NCBI GenBank assembly: GCA_007679095.1
Contig: VEFU01000010.1
Coordinates: 30,008 to 94,007 of the forward strand
From: Paenibacillus bovis
Lineage (GTDB): Bacteria > Bacillota > Bacilli > Bacillales > Bacillaceae_C
Reading direction: 5' to 3'
Length of the DNA stretch: 64,000 bases
The position numbers and the translations under genes were made by a program. Of the stretch, positions 7,966 to 15,995 are shown piece after piece (positions within the stretch are counted from its first letter, which is position 1; every line of letters begins with the position of its first letter). The notes beneath the pieces were generated by a model, which did no database searches, was not told the DNA's origin, and worked only from the letters and a program-made list of their open reading frames with translations.

Positions 7966-9156
7966 ATGAAAATTGTTGGAATAGTTGGATCAAATGCCGA
8001 TTTTTCATACAACCGTCTATTATTACAATTCATTGCTAGAAATTTCAAGAAATTAATTGATGTGGAAGTTGTGGATATACAAGATATCCCAATGTTTAAT
8101 CAATCAAATGATCAAACGGATAGTGCTCCGATTCAAAATCTTAAAAATAAAATTCTCAATGCAGATGGAGTGATTATTGCTACTCCAGAGTACAATCATA
8201 CGATACCATCCGCACTGCAAAGTGTTCTTGAGTGGCTATCATTTAAAATACACCCACTTGACGGAAAACCGGTCATGATTGTTGGGGCATCTTATGATGT
8301 ACAAGGCTCATCTCGTTCACAATTACATTTACGCCAAGTGTTAGATGCGCCAGGAGTAAATGCAGTAGTTATGCCAGGTAATGAATTTTTATTAGGACAA
8401 GTTCATAAAGCGTTTGATGAGGATGGGAACTTAAAAGATGCTAAAACAGTGCAATTCCTAGAGACTTGTATTAAGAAATTTATCCGCTTTATTAATGTGA
8501 TAAATGTATTAGACGCTCCAGAAGGGATGAAAGATTTATCCAGTACGGAGGATTTATATGCCACAGGCTCTATTGATACAACAATTCAAGATATCGACAT
8601 GATGGCAGATGACTGGGTGGAACAAGCTGCTGAAAAAACAGGAGCGGTGGAAGGTAATACGTATGTTAAACTAGACCGTGGTATTTTAACGGTAGATCAA
8701 TTAAATTATTTCTTGAAATCAATGCCTGCAGAACTAACGTATGCAGATAGCAATAACCAGTTCCTTTACTATAATCATAAGTTCGATGCAGAAGACATGT
8801 TAGCATCTCGTAGACCTGAACAAGTCGGTTATCCACTAGCAGAATGTCATCCAAAAAGAGCTTTTAGCAGTGTTGCTTGGGTCATCCAACAATTACGTAA
8901 TGGAAAAGAAGATGTAGTAAGAACCCATGTGCCTACTCACGGACCAGATAAGTTTGTTGTTCATAGCTACCAAGCTATTCGAGATGAAGAAGGGAATTAT
9001 CTTGGTATTAATGAATATGTACAAGATATTAAACCAATAATTGACTGGTATTTAGAACAAACAGGCCAACAGTTAACAGGGAGTAATGTTGATGCAGTGT
9101 CAGGAGCTACGTCTAAAGTAGATACAGTTTCAGGTGCAACTGTTAAGGATAATTAA
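7966..9156 (+). CDS. FMN reductase-PAS fusion with two C-terminal flavinylation motifs
   Basis: This 396-residue protein has three parts. Residues 1-190 are an NADPH-FMN reductase domain ([21 protein letters not shown]), like the preceding gene. Residues about 225-360 resemble the PAS domain of DUF438 proteins: [27 protein letters not shown], then [20 protein letters not shown]. The tail reads [17 protein letters not shown], two copies (residues 376-382 and 386-392) of the D-x-x-S-G-A-T motif on which ApbE attaches FMN to threonine through a phosphodiester bond. ApbE is encoded next. There is no signal peptide or membrane segment, so it is a cytosolic electron carrier with one non-covalent and perhaps two covalent flavins. 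AGGAGG precedes the ATG. Confidence 0.85.
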   Translation: MKIVGIVGSNADFSYNRLLLQFIARNFKKLIDVEVVDIQDIPMFNQSNDQTDSAPIQNLKNKILNADGVIIATPEYNHTIPSALQSVLEWLSFKIHPLDGKPVMIVGASYDVQGSSRSQLHLRQVLDAPGVNAVVMPGNEFLLGQVHKAFDEDGNLKDAKTVQFLETCIKKFIRFINVINVLDAPEGMKDLSSTEDLYATGSIDTTIQDIDMMADDWVEQAAEKTGAVEGNTYVKLDRGILTVDQLNYFLKSMPAELTYADSNNQFLYYNHKFDAEDMLASRRPEQVGYPLAECHPKRAFSSVAWVIQQLRNGKEDVVRTHVPTHGPDKFVVHSYQAIRDEEGNYLGINEYVQDIKPIIDWYLEQTGQQLTGSNVDAVSGATSKVDTVSGATVKDN

Positions 9157-9162
9157 TGAAAA

Positions 9163-9351
9163 GGCTCTGTAAAAGTTCATAGTTGTTCACAACTTAGTTG
9201 ATTGTAGCGGATGTATACGAGACTCCTGCGGGAACAGCACGAGCCGAAGATCCACTTGGCAAAGCGGTTTTCTTTGCCAAGTTAGCTGAGGCCGTGCCCG
9301 CGGAAAGCGAGTGTACAGGAGCGAAAATCAACAACAAAGTTTAACAGAGCT
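9163..9351. repeat. 189-bp dispersed repeat R1, copy 1
   Basis: Begins GGCTCTGTAAAAGTTCAT and ends in TTTAACAGAGCT, so the termini are inverted. An internal hairpin CTTGGCAAAG/CTTTGCCAAG lies between GC-rich blocks (CTCCTGCGGGAACAG, GCCCGCGGAAAGCGAG). A near-identical copy of the same length lies inverted at 24445-24633. It has no reading frame. It separates the tagged reductase from its terminator and from apbE. Confidence 0.85.
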
Positions 9352-9356
9352 AATAA

Positions 9357-9381
9357 AAAAGAGGTCTACATGGCCTCTTTT
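9357..9381 (+). terminator. Terminator downstream of the tagged reductase
   Basis: AAAAGAGG (9357-9364) pairs with CCTCTTTT (9374-9381); the T-rich 3' side fits plus-strand termination. It lies beyond the repeat and just before apbE, so apbE may be partly insulated. Confidence 0.7.
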
Positions 9382-9413
9382 ATTAATTCTTTAGAAAGGA
9401 GGGCATCCTCACT

Positions 9414-10346
9414 ATGCAAAGTCGTGAAATACATATGATGGGAACGATAATCCAATTATCAGTTGAACATGAACATGCTAACTTCATTCTGGATGAGTTG
9501 ATTTTACTTTTGAAAGAGAATGAGAAACGTTTTAGTGCTCATAATCCTAATTCAGAACTAATGGAAGTGAATAAAAACGCTGGCATCAGGCCGGTGAAAG
9601 TCCATCCTCATTTGTATGAATTAATTAAAATAGGGAAGGAGCATAGCACTTCTGCTGGTAGTTCTTTGAATATTACTATTGGTCCGCTTGTTAAAGCATG
9701 GCGGATTGGATTTGAAGATGCGAATATTCCTTCCAATAAAGTAATCGAGTCTCTGTTAAGCAAAACAAATGCTAAAGATATTATTCTGGATAATCAGAAA
9801 CAGACCGTGTTTTTAAGAAATAAAGGGATGTTTATTGATTTGGGTGCATTGGCAAAAGGGTATATTGCTGATCTTATTATTACTGAATTAGAAACAATGA
9901 ATGTTAATGCGGCTCTAATTAATTTAGGTGGAAACGTAATGACGTATGGAAGATCTCCTAATCATGAGGATGAATACTGGCGTGTAGGAATTCAACATCC
10001 TTTCCTACCGCGAGGAAATTATATCGCAATTGTAAAGGCATTAAACCAATCCGTGGTTACTTCAGGGATTTATGAGAGAAAATTCACAATGAATAATCAA
10101 ACATATCATCATATATTAGATCCTAACACAGGATATCCAATTACGTCAGAAATAGCAGGGCTAACAATTGTATCCAAAAAGTCAGTAGATGGAGAAATAT
10201 GGACTAGTCGATTATTTGGACAGTCATCTCACCAAATAATAGATATATTAAATACTATAGATGATGTAGCAGGTATTGTTGTTACTAAAACCGGCGAACT
10301 GTGTTATTCGGAATCACTTAAACCATATATTATCGAATCAAATTAG
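9414..10346 (+). CDS. apbE: FAD:protein FMN transferase ApbE, cytosolic form
   Basis: This 310-residue enzyme splits FAD and moves FMN onto a Thr/Ser of the target motif. Family signatures are all present: MMGTIIQLSV at the start, DLGALAKGYIAD, LINLGGNV, the SVVTSGIYER segment and HHILDPNTGYP, with acidic residues for Mg binding. It has no lipoprotein signal, unlike the exported ApbE of many bacteria, so its substrate should be in the cytosol. The protein with two SGAT motifs one gene upstream is the obvious target. AAAGGAGGG precedes the ATG. No other FMN_bind-type protein is seen in the window. Confidence 0.93.
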   Translation: MQSREIHMMGTIIQLSVEHEHANFILDELILLLKENEKRFSAHNPNSELMEVNKNAGIRPVKVHPHLYELIKIGKEHSTSAGSSLNITIGPLVKAWRIGFEDANIPSNKVIESLLSKTNAKDIILDNQKQTVFLRNKGMFIDLGALAKGYIADLIITELETMNVNAALINLGGNVMTYGRSPNHEDEYWRVGIQHPFLPRGNYIAIVKALNQSVVTSGIYERKFTMNNQTYHHILDPNTGYPITSEIAGLTIVSKKSVDGEIWTSRLFGQSSHQIIDILNTIDDVAGIVVTKTGELCYSESLKPYIIESN

Positions 10347-10395
10347 GTGAGAGGGGGCCATGTATCAATGTGCTAACATGATGCCTTGTGTATCC

Positions 10396-10433
10396 ATCCA
10401 CAGTGTTTCCTTTCTTGAATAATCACTGTGGAT
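10396..10433. other. Hairpin between convergent apbE and rluF genes
   Basis: ATCCACAGTG (10396-10405) pairs with CACTGTGGAT (10424-10433). Neither side has a T run, so it is a stable stem rather than a classic terminator. Confidence 0.5.
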
Positions 10434-10444
10434 GATATAAATCG

Positions 10445-11152
10445 TTACCATTCACTTGGCTCATAGTTTAATTCTTTAAATAATTGTGTTTTTTCCTTCT
10501 TACTTAAATCCCGCCATTGCCCAGTTGGGAGGTTTCCTAAATGAATATTCATGATTCGAATTCTTTGCAAGCGGTATACGTCATACCCTAATTCTGCACA
10601 CATGCGTCGGATTTGTCGGTTTAAGCCTTGGGTTAAAATGATATTAAATTCATACTTTGATAATTGAGTTACCTTACAAGGAAGTGTTTTTGTACCTAAT
10701 ATTTTCACACCTGAAGCCATTTTCTCTAAAAACTCAGGTGTAATTGGTTTATCTACAGAAACAATATATTCTTTTTCATGTTTATTTTCAGATCGCAGTA
10801 TTTTATTTACTATATCGCCATCGTTCGTAAGTAGTATTAACCCTTCAGAATCTTTGTCGAGTCGGCCAATATTAAATATTCTTAACGGATGGTTGACCAA
10901 ATCAACTATATTCCCTTTTACTCCTTTTTCTGTGGTACTCGTAATCCCTACAGGTTTATTTAATGCAATATAAACATTATTCCTGGCAACTCTGATAGGA
11001 TTCCCATCTATATTGACCTCATCACCAGGTTCTACTTGACTTCCAATTGTTGCTCGTTTTCCATTTATCGTAACTCTTCCATCTGTAATTAAACGATCAG
11101 CACCTCGTCTAGATGCTTTACCAGATTCACTAATAAATTTATTAATGCGCAT
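10445..11152 (-). CDS. 23S rRNA pseudouridine synthase, RluB/RluF type
   Basis: This 235-residue protein has an N-terminal S4 RNA-binding domain ([20 protein letters not shown] to about residue 60) and a pseudouridine synthase domain with the catalytic Asp99 in [17 protein letters not shown]. The motif [18 protein letters not shown] is typical of the RluF branch, which modifies a uridine in helix 74 of 23S rRNA. The start at 11152 is chosen because AAGGATG lies 9 nt upstream and the family begins with MRINKF; an in-frame ATG at 11176 would add eight residues. It stands alone, convergent with apbE. Confidence 0.88.
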   Translation of the reverse strand: MRINKFISESGKASRRGADRLITDGRVTINGKRATIGSQVEPGDEVNIDGNPIRVARNNVYIALNKPVGITSTTEKGVKGNIVDLVNHPLRIFNIGRLDKDSEGLILLTNDGDIVNKILRSENKHEKEYIVSVDKPITPEFLEKMASGVKILGTKTLPCKVTQLSKYEFNIILTQGLNRQIRRMCAELGYDVYRLQRIRIMNIHLGNLPTGQWRDLSKKEKTQLFKELNYEPSEW

Positions 11153-11263
11153 GTTGACCCATCCTTCATCAGACAATTCTTTTATTAGATATTAAATATA
11201 CTTTATTTTAGGGATGGAACACAAACTCTACTTAGGAAATAAAGTGTTGAATGTTCCCCAAAT

Positions 11264-11691
11264 TTATTTTTTGGCATATTTCGGATACATGGAATGGAAT
11301 TGAATGATGATGGGAGTTTGGCTTAACCAAGGATATGTCATGAATAGCCCCATATCGCGTATCTGATCGCTTCGAGAGCCAAAGGTAGCTCCTGTCTAAA
11401 TATTTCATTTCGTTTTGCAACAATACTTAGTTCATATTCCCCTTCATCCAAGTGTACGGAAGCGCAAAAAACAAAAGAATTTCCATATACTTTCCACTCG
11501 CCTATAACCTCATCGCGTAATGTGTTTATGTTATTCCAAGCATATACAGAGGCGATATGAAGAAAAAGTTCACCTGTTGTATCAGAGTGGGTTAAAGTGT
11601 AACGTCTTGGAATAACAGGTGCAGTTGCAGTAGTTCCATTCATGTGAAATACAGTTAGCTTTTCCGGGTTAAAAGTGCTCAATCCGTTCAA
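11264..11691 (-). pseudogene. Staygreen-family protein with a one-base frameshift
   Basis: The open part (11338-11691) encodes 117 residues with the staygreen motifs FNPEKLTVFH, RRYTLTHSDTTGELFL, LRDEVIGEWKVY and LPLALEAIRY. It then stops early at YAIWGYS. In another frame the family C-terminus continues: GLFMTYPWLSQTPIIIQFHS then MYPKYAKK and TAA at 11264. Reading TACGGCGAT instead of TACGCGAT near 11356-11360 restores one frame of 142 codons, close to the usual Bacillus length. Plant homologues act on chlorophyll; the bacterial role is not known to me. One missing G could be a real mutation or a sequencing error. Confidence 0.82.
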
Positions 11692-11787
11692 CTCCTACTG
11701 TTTTTGTATCCATATGCAGAATATAGGGGAAAGGAGCATGAAAATTATCGATAAACGACTATATATTTTCATATCCAAGTAATAGTA

Positions 11788-11850
11788 CGCGCAGGGTCTC
11801 ACCTGAACGCTAGTCTCGCAGGAGTCGCCGCCTTCCGCTTCAATCAACTG
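11788..11850 (-). repeat. Fragment of a GC-rich dispersed repeat (R3 family)
   Basis: On the minus strand this reads CAGTTGATTGAAGCGGAAGG and continues with GGCGACTCCTGCG and CAGGTGAGACC, matching the left part of the element at 38960-39096. It is truncated after about 63 bp and has no open frame. Confidence 0.65.
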
Positions 11851-11915
11851 GAGTCTGCTAAAAATATAATATTTTTGTTAATAATACCATTTAGAAATAA
11901 GTTAGTTTTAATGAT

Positions 11916-11965
11916 AAAGACGACTAAAGGGTACATTTGTGAACTTTCAGTCGTCCTTTTTATTT
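11916..11965. terminator. Orphan terminator-like hairpin
   Basis: GACGACT (11916-11922) pairs with AGTCGTC (11949-11955), then CTTTTTATTT. No gene ends nearby on the plus strand. The rest of the 515-bp gap 11692-12206 holds the repeat fragment, this hairpin and the hairpin before the oxidase gene; I see no gene in it. Confidence 0.5.
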
Positions 11966-12153
11966 ATGTTTTTGTTATAAAAATTTTAATAGTGCATTAC
12001 TGCGCGATGCTGCTCAGAAAGTCTATTTCCGATTCATATATTCGTATGGTATTGCTCCTAATTACATCTATATAAAAGACAACATCTCTTTTTATTAAAT
12101 CTGGTAGATGCTTCTAGTTATTTTATATCTATTATTTAATGTTATTATATTAG

Positions 12154-12180
12154 TATATTGTTAGGGCAATATATTTTTTT
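12154..12180 (+). promoter_or_regulatory. Terminator-like hairpin in the oxidase leader
   Basis: TATATTG, a 6-nt loop TTAGGG, CAATATA and seven Ts end 26 bp before the start codon. The position suggests attenuation, or an upstream stop for stray transcripts. Confidence 0.5.
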
Positions 12181-12206
12181 GATAGTTTGAAAGGAAGTTA
12201 AATAAA

Positions 12207-13670
12207 TTGAAATCTTATAGCAGACTTTTTCTTCTTCTTTGTATATTTGTTGTACTTGCATTAGCGGGATGTGGGAACGATAAATCAACGAATGTAGGTA
12301 ATTTAAAGTTTGAGAATCCATTAAAAATACCAGAACTTCTTGAACCAACGCTCGAACCGGATGGTACGAAGCATTTTACCTTAACGATGATGCAAGGCAC
12401 TACAGAGTTTTTGGAAGGAAAAACAACGGATACATGGGGGATTAATGGTTCTTATCTTGGACCAACTGTTAGAGTGTCACGTGGTGATAAAGTTTCCTTC
12501 GATGTCATTAATCAATTAGGAGAAACATCTACATTACACTGGCATGGGATGATGTTGCCTCCAGAAATGGATGGGGGTCCACATCAAATGATTGAAGCAG
12601 GAAAGACATGGTCTCCTCACTGGACAATCGATCAGCCGTCAGCTACAACCTGGTTCCATCCACATCTTCATGGAAATACAGCTCAACATGTATACAGAGG
12701 CCTTGCCGGCATGTTTATTATTGACGATGAGGATTCTAAAAAGCTTCCTACCAATTATGGTGTAGATGATATTCCACTTATCGTACAAGATAAATTATTC
12801 ACAAGTGACGGTCAGTTTTCAGAAGATGATGATACAACATTTGGAATACTTGGTGATGAAATACTTGTAAATGGGACGCATGATCCTTTTCTAGAAGTGA
12901 CATCAAGCCAAGTGCGTTTTCGATTATTAAATGGTTCAAATGCCAGAGCGTATACTTTCGGGTTTACAGATGAGCGTTCTTTCCAATTAGTGGCAAACGA
13001 TGCAGGGCTTTTACAAGAGCCTGTTACATTGGAGCGATTTATGTTAAGTCCTGGAGAGCGCGCTGAAATTGTCGTTTCGTTTGAGCCAGGAGAAGAGACG
13101 ATTCTCCATAGCTACAAGAATGGTACAGGTATTGCAAGTGGCGAATTTGATTTATTAAAGATTGTTGCTGCTTCAGAATTAACGGAATCAAAGCCAATTG
13201 AAGGACAACTGTCTAGTGTAGAGCCAATCGAGGTGCCAGCGGACGCAAAGGTACGTCAATTTAGATTATCAATGGATAATAAAATAAATGATAAATCAAT
13301 GGATATGTCACGGATTGATGAGGTTGTGCCAGCAGGTGGTAAAGAAATATGGGAAATTCGCAATTTTGGTTCCGAGCATAATTTCCACATCCATGATGCC
13401 GCCTTCCGTGTATTAGATGTAAATGGTAAGGAACCACAAGAGTATGAACGAGGTAGAAAGGATACCGTGTTTGTTCCTCATGGAGCAACAGTTAGGCTTG
13501 CAGTAGAATTTGGCAACTATACGGATTTAAAGTACCCACTAATGTATCATTGCCATCTATTAAAGCATGAAGATGCTGGAATGATGGGGCAATTTCTACT
13601 TGTTGAACCCGGGACTGAGTCTCAGGTGCCAATGCAACTTACTGAAGTTAGTGAACATCATGATCATTAA
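12207..13670 (+). CDS. Multicopper oxidase, lipoprotein
   Basis: This 487-residue oxidase starts with a lipoprotein signal peptide ending in LALAGC, so it is anchored to the outer face of the membrane. All four copper motifs are present: HWHGM, WFHPHLHGN, NFHIHDAAFRV and YHCHLLKHEDAGMMGQF, which give the trinuclear centre and the type 1 site. Family members (CueO/CotA/McoA type) oxidise Cu(I), Mn(II), Fe(II) or phenols with O2. The start is a TTG with AAAGGAAG about 9 nt upstream; no ATG fits the signal peptide. Copper defence is likely but no copper pump or CsoR gene is adjacent. Confidence 0.9.
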   Translation: MKSYSRLFLLLCIFVVLALAGCGNDKSTNVGNLKFENPLKIPELLEPTLEPDGTKHFTLTMMQGTTEFLEGKTTDTWGINGSYLGPTVRVSRGDKVSFDVINQLGETSTLHWHGMMLPPEMDGGPHQMIEAGKTWSPHWTIDQPSATTWFHPHLHGNTAQHVYRGLAGMFIIDDEDSKKLPTNYGVDDIPLIVQDKLFTSDGQFSEDDDTTFGILGDEILVNGTHDPFLEVTSSQVRFRLLNGSNARAYTFGFTDERSFQLVANDAGLLQEPVTLERFMLSPGERAEIVVSFEPGEETILHSYKNGTGIASGEFDLLKIVAASELTESKPIEGQLSSVEPIEVPADAKVRQFRLSMDNKINDKSMDMSRIDEVVPAGGKEIWEIRNFGSEHNFHIHDAAFRVLDVNGKEPQEYERGRKDTVFVPHGATVRLAVEFGNYTDLKYPLMYHCHLLKHEDAGMMGQFLLVEPGTESQVPMQLTEVSEHHDH

Positions 13671-13672
13671 TA

Positions 13673-13714
13673 AAACAGAAGGACAGGTTAAGAAGACTCT
13701 GTCCTTCTGTTTTC
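13673..13714. terminator. Bidirectional terminator between oxidase and VOC genes
   Basis: AAAACAGAAGGACAG (13673-13687) pairs perfectly with CTGTCCTTCTGTTTT (13700-13714). T-rich flanks on both strands serve the two convergent genes. Confidence 0.85.
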
Positions 13715-13717
13715 TAT

Positions 13718-14143
13718 TTAGCTATTTAAATTACTCTCTCTCAATTTTTTCACTTGGTCTGAATGGAAAGGTGAATCCTCTACTTCGTTCACTATACTAA
13801 AGGGATTACCATCCAGATCGAAAAAGTCAAAGAACTTCATACCATTAAAGTCATTAATGTCCGTCGTCACTACCCCATTATCTTTAAAGTGCTGGTGAGC
13901 ATGATCAATATCATCTACTACAAAATTATAATAAGAATTTTTCTGATCACTATTGATGGAAAACTCAGTAGACTGGGGCGTTTCTACTTTTATTAATGCT
14001 AATTGAGTAGAACCGTATGGTAAATAAAAACCAATTCCACCTTCCCAACTATCAATTAATGTCACTCCCAAATTTCTTTCATACCATTGTCGAGAATTTT
14101 CAATATTTGTAACAGGAATAAAAATACTACCAATCTTGAACAT
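13718..14143 (-). CDS. VOC-superfamily (glyoxalase/dioxygenase fold) protein
   Basis: This 141-residue protein has the paired beta-alpha-beta-beta-beta modules of the vicinal oxygen chelate fold: IGSIFIPVTNIENSRQWYER at the start and YYNFVVDDIDHAHQHFKDNG then FFDFFDLDGNPFSIV in the second half. Such proteins are small-molecule lyases, dioxygenases or drug-binding proteins; nothing here fixes the substrate. The ATG at 14143 has GGAGG 8 nt upstream, so the longer frame to 14176 is not used. Confidence 0.8.
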   Translation of the reverse strand: MFKIGSIFIPVTNIENSRQWYERNLGVTLIDSWEGGIGFYLPYGSTQLALIKVETPQSTEFSINSDQKNSYYNFVVDDIDHAHQHFKDNGVVTTDINDFNGMKFFDFFDLDGNPFSIVNEVEDSPFHSDQVKKLRESNLNS

Positions 14144-14352
14144 GATGAGCCTCCATTCAACTATATTAATATCCAAACTTAATAGAAATTTATATGTTCA
14201 TTTCGATAAAAGGCGATAAAAAACCTTTTATTGAGAATAAAATAGATAAAAGGATATATGAGGAGAAAAGAAGTATAGCAAAATTCAAATCACTCAGCTT
14301 TTTTGTAGCAACATTTTTAGTGATTCTGAAAAAAATTCATTTTTTATTTCGG

Positions 14353-14497
14353 TGCAAACGATTGCGCAAATAAATAATAACAATTATAATGTGAATAGAT
14401 TAGGAATTTGTATATACATCTCGAAACGTTTCAAGGTCCATAATGTTATAGTGTGATTATTTATGTGTAGTATAGTTTATTAATGCAAACGATTGCA
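14353..14497 (+). promoter_or_regulatory. Promoter with paired LacI-type operators for the glucoside operon
   Basis: TGCAAACGATTGCG (14353-14366) and TGCAAACGATTGCA (14484-14497) share a 13-bp core and lie 131 bp apart. The first contains the -35 box TTGCGC (14362-14367), 17 nt before TATAAT (14385-14390). Between them is the palindrome GAAACGTTTC (14423-14432), another LacI/CcpA-type half-site pair. The layout suggests a repression loop controlled by the LacI protein at 15996. Nothing else is evident in the 436-bp gap. Confidence 0.75.
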
Positions 14498-14579
14498 CTT
14501 AATTATGGAATAAAGCTTCATTTTATCGAGAAATAGTACTTCCTATTATAAGTAATAATGAAAAGTTACAGGAGGATTT

Positions 14580-15941
14580 ATGATGCAGGAACAGCATGTT
14601 CAACCAAACAATACACGTAGTTTACCTAATCTTCCAATCAGTACCATTTGGTTAATTAGTTTTGGATTTTTAGGTGTACAAATGGCTTTTTCTTTGCAAA
14701 GCTCAAATATGGGGAGGATTTTCCAAACAATTGGTGCTGATCCTCACACACTCGGCTTTTTCTTTATATTACCGCCTCTAGCAGGTCTAATAGTACAACC
14801 TCTAGTAGGATATTTTTCGGATCGGACTTGGCATCCGAAATTGGGGCGCCGAATTCCATATTTACTCGTAGGAGCAATCGTAGCAGTTATCGTCATGTGT
14901 TTACTTCCAAATGCAGGAAGCTTTGGATTTAGTGCAACAGCTGCACTTACTTTTGGTGCTATTACCATCTTGTTCATGGATGTTTCATCTAATGTTGCCA
15001 TGCAACCATTCAAAATGATGGTTGGGGATATGGTGAATGAGAAGCAAAAAGGATTTGCTTATTCGATTCAAAGCTTCCTTTCAAATAGTGGGGCTGTATT
15101 AGCTAGTATTTTTCCGTTTGTATTAACGATGATTGGTATATCCAATACCGCACCAAAAGGAGTCGTTCCACAGTCCGTTGTAATCTCCTTTTATGCGGGT
15201 GCAGTTATATTAATTGTTTGTAGTTTATTTACAATTATGAAAGTAAAAGAATACCCACCAGCGGAGTATGCAGCATATCATGGGATTACGAATACTGAGG
15301 GAAAACAAAAATCAGGTGTATTTACTTTATTACGTAAAGCACCGAAAATCTTTTGGACCGTTTCATTAGTTCAACTCTTCTGTTGGATGGGGTTCCAATA
15401 TTTATGGACGTATGGTACTGGAGCTGTAGCTGATAATGTTTGGAATACACTTGATCCATCTAGTCCAGAATACCAGGAAGCTGGTAACTGGTTTGGCATT
15501 CTATCAGCTGTTCAGTCAATAGCTGCTGTATTATGGTCATTAGTTTTATCAAGAGTTCCAAATGGTAAGCATAAGCCTGCATACGCGCTTAGCTTATTGT
15601 TAGGTGGAATTGGTTTTGGATCCATCTTCTTTGTTCATAACCAAGCTTTATTAGTTGTTTCCTTCATTCTAATAGGGATTGCATGGGCAGCGATGATGAC
15701 ATTCCCGTTCACAATGCTTACAAATGCATTATCAGGAGAAAATATGGGAATGTATTTAGGCTTATTTAATGGTAGTATTTGCTTGCCACAAATCATTGCT
15801 TCATGTATAAGTTTTGCATTGTTCCCAGCACTAGGTTCATCAATGCCAGCTATGATCTTACTATCCGGTATTTCTCTAGTTGTGGGCGCACTTGCAGTAT
15901 CCATTATTAAAATAAAAAATAATCCATCAGCCATTCAATAG
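14580..15941 (+). CDS. MFS sugar transporter (SLC45/GPH-like)
   Basis: This 453-residue protein has about twelve membrane segments. The loop VGYFSDRTWHPKLGRRIPYL, between segments 2 and 3, is the D-x-x-G/R-x-x-R-R signature of sugar symporters related to sucrose and maltose carriers. FMDVSSNVAMQPFKMMVGDM is also typical. It likely brings an alpha-glucoside (maltose, sucrose or isomaltose) in with a cation. GGAGG precedes two adjacent ATGs (14580 and 14583). It is first in an operon with the LacI regulator and the GH13 glucosidase, which fits uptake followed by internal hydrolysis. Confidence 0.88.
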   Translation: MMQEQHVQPNNTRSLPNLPISTIWLISFGFLGVQMAFSLQSSNMGRIFQTIGADPHTLGFFFILPPLAGLIVQPLVGYFSDRTWHPKLGRRIPYLLVGAIVAVIVMCLLPNAGSFGFSATAALTFGAITILFMDVSSNVAMQPFKMMVGDMVNEKQKGFAYSIQSFLSNSGAVLASIFPFVLTMIGISNTAPKGVVPQSVVISFYAGAVILIVCSLFTIMKVKEYPPAEYAAYHGITNTEGKQKSGVFTLLRKAPKIFWTVSLVQLFCWMGFQYLWTYGTGAVADNVWNTLDPSSPEYQEAGNWFGILSAVQSIAAVLWSLVLSRVPNGKHKPAYALSLLLGGIGFGSIFFVHNQALLVVSFILIGIAWAAMMTFPFTMLTNALSGENMGMYLGLFNGSICLPQIIASCISFALFPALGSSMPAMILLSGISLVVGALAVSIIKIKNNPSAIQ

Positions 15942-15995
15942 AATGGCTGATAGTTAGGAATAATTGTAGGGATTGAAAGGGGATGTGTGTAGGTC

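Noticed and set aside
9163..9351. Insertion sequence with a transposase
   Set aside because: The 189-bp element has inverted ends but no coding capacity; no transposase was found in the window.
11875..12075. 66-residue reading frame before the oxidase
   Set aside because: It runs through the orphan hairpin and has no ribosome site or family resemblance.
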